Source: Saccoglossus kowalevskii (taxonomy: Eukaryota; Hemichordata; Enteropneusta; Harrimaniidae). From it: a DNA stretch of 35,294 bases. The DNA lies in assembly GCF_000003605.2 (NCBI RefSeq), contig NW_003126389.1:69285-104578 (forward strand), given 5' to 3'. The position numbers and the translations under genes are program-made. Positions 29,827-35,294 of the stretch are shown here, in pieces. The stretch's first letter is position 1. Every line of letters begins with the position of its first letter. The notes under the pieces are model-generated. The model was not told the DNA's origin, searched no databases, and saw only the letters and a program-made list of their open reading frames with translations.

Positions 29827-32800
29827 CATGTATTAGCAGAAGAATGAGGTCACACCACCTGACCTATGAACTCTTCTTGTTTTCTCAAACGAATTAGGCA
29901 TATTGTATAAAATACAAATATGAACAAAAGGTGCTAAACACGTCATTTAAATGTAGATTCGTAGGTCGTCGTAGATTGGCTCCTGAATTGTGAATTCGGC
30001 TGTGAAAGTTGTTATTTTTTTTCTGGTTTGTAGGAATTTGAAAAACCAGTTTCTAAAATTGTCTCTATAATTAGTTTCAAGTCGTCTTCAAGATGCCTTC
30101 CCCCATATAGTAAATAGCAATAAATTGATTTTATTATCGCCTGTACGCTAGCTGACTGTGACTACGACGTTACGACCATTGACTGTCTTGCTCGATTTCA
30201 TGCATAAAGCGGAATCTCGCAATGAACGGAAAATGATCACTTTATCAATTGAGAATGGGTGTATATTCTTGACAGGAGCGACACCTGTAATGTTGTACCT
30301 GTATCTCTCTATTTTGAAAAAAACTATTTTTGTTAGTATTCAAAATGATTTAATAAAGATGATTCCGTAACAATTTAACGTATATGGAATTTTAAACGGA
30401 TAATTCATATTTAAGAAAGAACGTACAACAAACCGGATGGAATGGATAGCTCCGTAGCAATCGCTGATTTTACAAAGCTCACTTTCCTAGTGGTCAACAT
30501 ACATTTAGTTCTCTCAATCGTAGAATTCCATGTGATGTACACTTAATATGCCAAACATGTTGCTGAACAATTTGAACCGGATAACAATAACACACGAAAA
30601 TGTGTTTAAATAATGCCAATGGTACTCTGAATTGACTACTTTGTTTGCTCTCAGACCTCATTTGCATATGGGGTGTAGAAATACCGATTTAATAAAATGT
30701 TAACGAAACCCGATCGGTTTTGAAAAAAAGCATACTTGGACATTTAGCGCTTTGAAGTTTCATGATAACAGGTGACATTTAGCAAGTCACGACGACTTGA
30801 CTCTCGATATGTGGCTTCACCTTATGTTTTTGCTCAACTCGGCGATGCAGCATCATGTGTACGTACAAGTGAGTACGTAAAACAATTTACATGTTCGTAA
30901 TATTTGTTTTTCTTTTGTATTTGTTCTAGTTCCAATGTAGTATTTCTCTGTAACCTCCACACTGTATTAGTATACGAACGCACATTTTGCATAACTTTAC
31001 ACCATATGTTTGACTGTGCACTTTCTACTTGAAAAGCAAGTAATCCAAGATTTCGAAAATGGAAGTCTACACGAATTCTTCAAAATCATACCGAAAGTTC
31101 GTTTTTCTCTATAATGAGGCCTTTGGAGAGACCAGGAAAGAGAATCCATACTTCTTTAAAAAGTTTAAAAAAATGAATAGCTCCATTTACGAAAATCATG
31201 GAGTTACTTTCTGAATACAAGAAATTTGGGTAAATTTGTGTCATTTGTCTGCGCCTGCGAGTGTTGCTCATGATCTTTGTATCGTCGAACTGAGCCACAA
31301 TGCGCTCCAAATTGCTCTATATTGACGCCTATTATTTCATAATAAAAATATATATTTTCTTCCCATGAAATGCATTCTGAAATTCATTCCCACATTGCAC
31401 GAATGTTCATAGAATATTTTAATTAACTCATATAAATAGAATACGCAAAAATTTAATGTATTATTATATCCAGTTACAATTTCAAAATATGTCAATGTGA
31501 TCATAGTACGTGTATTGGTGGAGAAAAACAGTTTGAAAATGTAAACATTTCTCGTTCATCTAGACATGATCGAAAGTACCATTCGTTTTTTTTATAGCCA
31601 TATGTTCATCCAGCATCGTCCATATGTTTGGATGTACGTGTGGCACTTCAATTGTGTTGAGTAAGTACTACTTGGTGCTGAGAGCAAATTTCTTAATGTT
31701 GGTTTGCGGCAGAGCGCTCCTTTGGTAGATTTCGATTATGCTTTTGCTTGACCTGATCCTTTGCTGTATTTATCCCTCTGATTTTCTAGTGAGAGTAGTT
31801 GCTGTATTTATCTCTCTGATTTACTGATTTATGCACAGCTTTGTAATTCCATATCTTCAGAAATAGTGTATTTGTTATGTTCTATGGGACTATAGAACGA
31901 CATTATGGAGTGCAAAATGTGCTTGAGCTCATTATGAGCCGGCGGGCAGTACATTATTGTTATTATTTTGTTGCATTGGCAATGCCAGTGATTTTTACAA
32001 GTTAAAACTAAGTTAATTTGAAAGAAACGACCGAAAAAATTCAACAGAATCGCGTCTATATTATATGGGCATTCGAATCTGTATACTGTATATAACGTCA
32101 ACGCGTTTAAGCAACGATTCCCATTCACACATACACACAAACACAATACAGTATGCAACGGTCATTTCAACATAACACGTACACAAAAATTAGACAAACT
32201 TGGAACTCCCATCCTACATGATGTTAATTTTGTGATGATCGAGAGGACCAGTGATGGATTGAAGCTCGTAAACCAGAAAGCGACGGCTTGCTGTATTACA
32301 GAAGCGTAAAATTCCCTCAGTAAGTCAACGAGCTCAACGACAAGAAGGTCTTCAAAATTGGTGGCGCATGCCCCTTGCACTCAAGCCATTCTACGAAGAA
32401 AACACGTACTCCCCATTTAGTCCACTGTGAAGTATTTTTTTTCATTTCTTGCATTTTCGAGTACATTCGTCGACATCGATAAAACGGGCCATCGTGTTGG
32501 TGAGCTACTTTTATTTACGCATTGGGTGTCGGTACCGCGTGTTTCTCGCGAAGTCGGGATCAGCCAGACGCCGATTTGTGTTTGTCTTTATGGCGGGAAT
32601 GATATTTTTCATGTAAACTGAGAGCAAATAATTATTTGTCATATAGCTCAGAGTTATTCGGTTTCAACCCATAATTCCCCTTATTATTAAATGCCTGTCT
32701 CTTTATTTGTTTTCCGAACTCAACATTCTATTCACATGCATGGTACGGGGCCTTGATGCTCAATGATGCAATACATTATCACGAATAATCTGTGGCAATG

Positions 32801-33477
32801 ACGTCATAAACTTCTCTGGTATTGACAATGCTATAATATAATATATTTTATTGGATTGTATTTTCTTATGTGACTTGTACATGTACATGCCTATGTATGG
32901 ATATTTATGTTTGTATTTAAAGAATAATCAAGTACTGTATTTAGTGATTTCTTTGTATATCTTTTCAGTTAATTGTATCGTATCGCATGTAACGCATGGT
33001 TATGTGATAGATGGTGCGCATTAAAGACATTATATCCTTCAGATCAAGCCTCCATGCTGTCATTTAATGTTGTTGCATGAAAGGGACCCACAACTTGGTG
33101 TAAATTAATTGTGCAGGAAACGCCCAAATGGCCATTTACATATACTGCTTTTGGTCGACGTAATGATCAGGCAATCTGCTCTCTTGATTGCACAGACGGC
33201 AACATACATTCATAGATGTTCCTGAACTGTTAATTGATCTCAAGGAGCAGGTAGGAAACGTGAGAAATTGATCAAACATGCAATTATAAACGCAATTACA
33301 AACTCTACAAATGGTTTATTGTATAACTGGATTAATTTGGCATAGTAGCAGCTAACTCTACACATTAACGGGACTGCCATTTTTATTCTTTTTTATTTTT
33401 TACATGGCATAACCACATCATGCCGACTGTTCAAATAGTGTTTTCATTTTCATGACATATTTTTATATTTTGTATAG
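29827..33477. other. Long gene-poor stretch
   Basis: No exon or element could be recognised over 3.6 kb. Open frames are short; one at 32380-32162 (minus, 72 codons) has a leucine-rich start (EDLLVVELVDLLREF) that faintly resembles the amino end of some retroelement gag proteins. A CA-rich run lies at 32128-32150. The promoter and first non-coding exon of the gene starting at 33478 probably lie in the right part. Confidence 0.35.
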
Positions 33478-33567
33478 GATCCTACGTCAGTGTAGTCATG
33501 AAGCTGTTGGTAGCTGTGTTCTGCTTCCAGTTACTGATGACAATGTCTGTCGTCAAACCAATCACAG
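33478..33567 (+). CDS. Signal-peptide exon of a second gene (5' end)
   Basis: A likely acceptor (TATTTTGTATAG) precedes 20 bases of untranslated sequence and an ATG at 33498. The reading is MKLLVAVFCFQLLMTMSVVK then PIT, a classic signal peptide: Lys, hydrophobic core, polar end. It stops at a donor ACAG/GTTTGT after 70 coding bases, so the intron is phase 1, the same as every intron of the propeller gene. The rest of the gene is beyond the window or unrecognised. It could equally belong to an unrelated secreted protein, as phase 1 after a signal peptide is common. Confidence 0.6.
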
Positions 33568-35294
33568 GTTTGTTACCCAGTCATGATGTTTCGCTATCAT
33601 ACTCTGTCTTCGTTCAACTGTCCAATCTTCGATGAAGTAAACAGTTTTTTTCAATAACACTTCTTGTCTTGCCTGTGAGTGATGCATTCATGCACCCATT
33701 CTTAAAGTATAGATGCAGGTTCTTGGGGACTTGGGAGTATTTTTTTGTGTTGTTTTTTATTATTCAAACAGTCTTGGCTATAGACTGTTAAAGTTTCTCA
33801 GCAATGTGAATAGTGGAACATACTCAAAAGACGATTTTAAAATATAGAAAACGGGTACAAACATTCTCTCTTTTGAATGCTTAGCAAGATTTAGCTGTAC
33901 ATAAATAATCAAAAGAAACAAGGTGAAACAATTAAATGACGGAATATCCATATTATGCACTATATTTTTTAAATTTTTACAAAACGATAATAGGTTTAAA
34001 TTTGGGACTGTTACAGCCATTTTACTTATGAGCATTAGCAAACTTCTTTTTGAGCGACTAGTTATGCAAATTATTATCTTTTCAGTGTGCCAGGGAATTT
34101 CAAATCTGAATAGCTCTCACAATTATTGTTTATTTCAGATGAGACTTTCACACTACGTTTATCAGTTATTTATTAACGAATCGGCGTCTGAGAACATTCA
34201 ACATTCAATGCTTTTTGTGAACACGTAACGCATTTTTGTATGTGTGTATGTCCAGTTGTTTTCGTTCATTTTGATAAAAATGCGTCTGATTAAAAAGAAC
34301 ACATATTGGGTGTGGTTTGGGTGTGGTCGCAGTTAGATCTGAAGGGTAAATCACATTACTGAAACCACTTTAACATTTCTCTGCCTGTGGCGAACGCATT
34401 TATGTTTTATTCTGTGTCTTATTTATCCATTATCCATTTTTCCTAAATCTAGTTTAAAATTGTATGTCACTGCATGTATGTAAATAGTATAAACATTTTA
34501 ATATACCGTCTATTCATTACATTACTACTGTTTTAAACACAAATCCTTGATTTACACTACCGATATTTACAAATACAGTCTACAACTCAAAACAAAGTTC
34601 GTTCATGACAGATGGCAGTAAGTTGTTAGTTTTGAAGCATTGTAATGTACGATGATCCAAATATACAGTAAACAAGTAACCTGTAGAATGCTGTGTGGGT
34701 CATATTTTTATATTGATTTTTGTTGCATTTGCAGCAAATAGTTACCAAACAATGAGAAATCTATAGGATTGAATATTAGACCTCTGAGGTGGCTTCACAT
34801 GCATAGTTCAAGACTGCCCAACAGGTGCTTAGACCAGGTTTTAGTTACAGCACCTAGACGGTCTGTGGTTACAACTTCATGTTCCGAGTAATCGCAAGAA
34901 ATTGACATGACAATAGAAATTCATGAAAGACTGGCACCCCCCTGCAATTAACAGCAAGTGAAATTCCTGGGATTGAAACATATATTTTGAAGTCACTGAT
35001 GTAGGCAATGAAAAACTTCAAGTTGACATAAAAACGAGGTAGTTTATTTAATCAGTGCTCAACTAGATTATAATTAATTTGTTTATTTCAATTTCTCCTG
35101 AAGTCAAATAGAATACACTGGTGAAACACTGACCGTGGGTGAAAGGATGTTTTGTGGTGTGTTTACATTGTGTATGGAGTGGTAGGGTCGGGTGTAGTTT
35201 GTTCATTTCCAACTCTTATGAAGTCACGTAGAATTTCACTTAATTTATTTTTGCTGACATGTTTTCAAGCATTACATGTGAATCCATTTTCACT
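33568..35294 (+). other. Intron of the second gene, no further exon seen
   Basis: No propeller-like or other recognisable exon follows before the window ends. A possible acceptor at 34129-34138 (TTTATTTCAG) leads to a stop after 12 codons in phase 1, so it is not supported as an internal exon. Confidence 0.4.

Noticed and set aside
34139-34229. Second exon of the signal-peptide gene after TTTATTTCAG
   Set aside because: In the required phase it hits a stop after 12 codons and gives no recognisable domain.

Overview
The window is eukaryotic nuclear DNA: AT-rich, intron-bearing, full of decayed transposable elements, and broken by one assembly gap of 50 Ns. The element set suggests a marine invertebrate, and probably a deuterostome such as a hemichordate. 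It holds BEL/Pao gag fragments, a Penelope-like GIY-YIG fragment, two non-LTR retrotransposons, and a Ty3/gypsy element whose integrase lies before its reverse transcriptase (the Gmr1-type order, known from deuterostomes). The host assignment is inference and weak.

The main host content is one plus-strand multi-exon gene, visible from 6867 to 24334. Four large exons (A 6867-7480, B 17160-17795, C 19909-20586, D 20727-21392) each encode a domain of about 205-226 residues. Each domain is built of repeated units resembling tectonin-type beta-propeller blades (LYT/LYQ, G-W, P..VI.V, DG..IGV). A-C end in Ser/Gly/Asp-rich linkers. Exon E (23688-23714) and exon F (23960-24034) encode a short juxtamembrane stalk. 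Exon G (24147-24334) encodes one transmembrane helix, a basic stop-transfer run and a short Lys-rich tail ending in TAG. Every proposed intron is phase 1, so the reading frame runs unbroken from B to G (756 codons plus stop). Exon A is a close copy of B with a 1-nt frameshift. The product looks like an uncharacterised type I membrane protein with three or four lectin-like propellers outside the cell. Its signal-peptide exon was not found. A separate signal-peptide exon, also ending in phase 1, lies at 33478-33567 and may start a neighbouring, possibly related, gene that continues past the window.

Layout: 0.1-1.1 kb BEL/Pao-like gag (minus); 2.05-2.42 kb cluster of CACTTTTAAAAGTG palindromes; about 3.96-6.54 kb non-LTR element (plus, dead); exon A; then a 9.7-kb intron. 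That intron holds a degraded gypsy element (minus, about 8.65-13.67 kb) flanked by two direct repeats. A Tx1/L1-like LINE (14.19-16.22 kb) splits the right-hand repeat, and a MITE sits within the gypsy integrase. Exon B, a 2.1-kb intron, then exons C and D follow. The intron after D carries a Penelope-like fragment (minus) and a degenerate interspersed repeat. Exons E-G follow, then a 3' region with a duplicated segment of about 300 bp. A gag-only BEL/Pao remnant between two LTR-like copies lies at 27.37-28.94 kb, a hairpin MITE candidate at 29.7 kb, then a long gene-poor stretch up to the signal-peptide exon.
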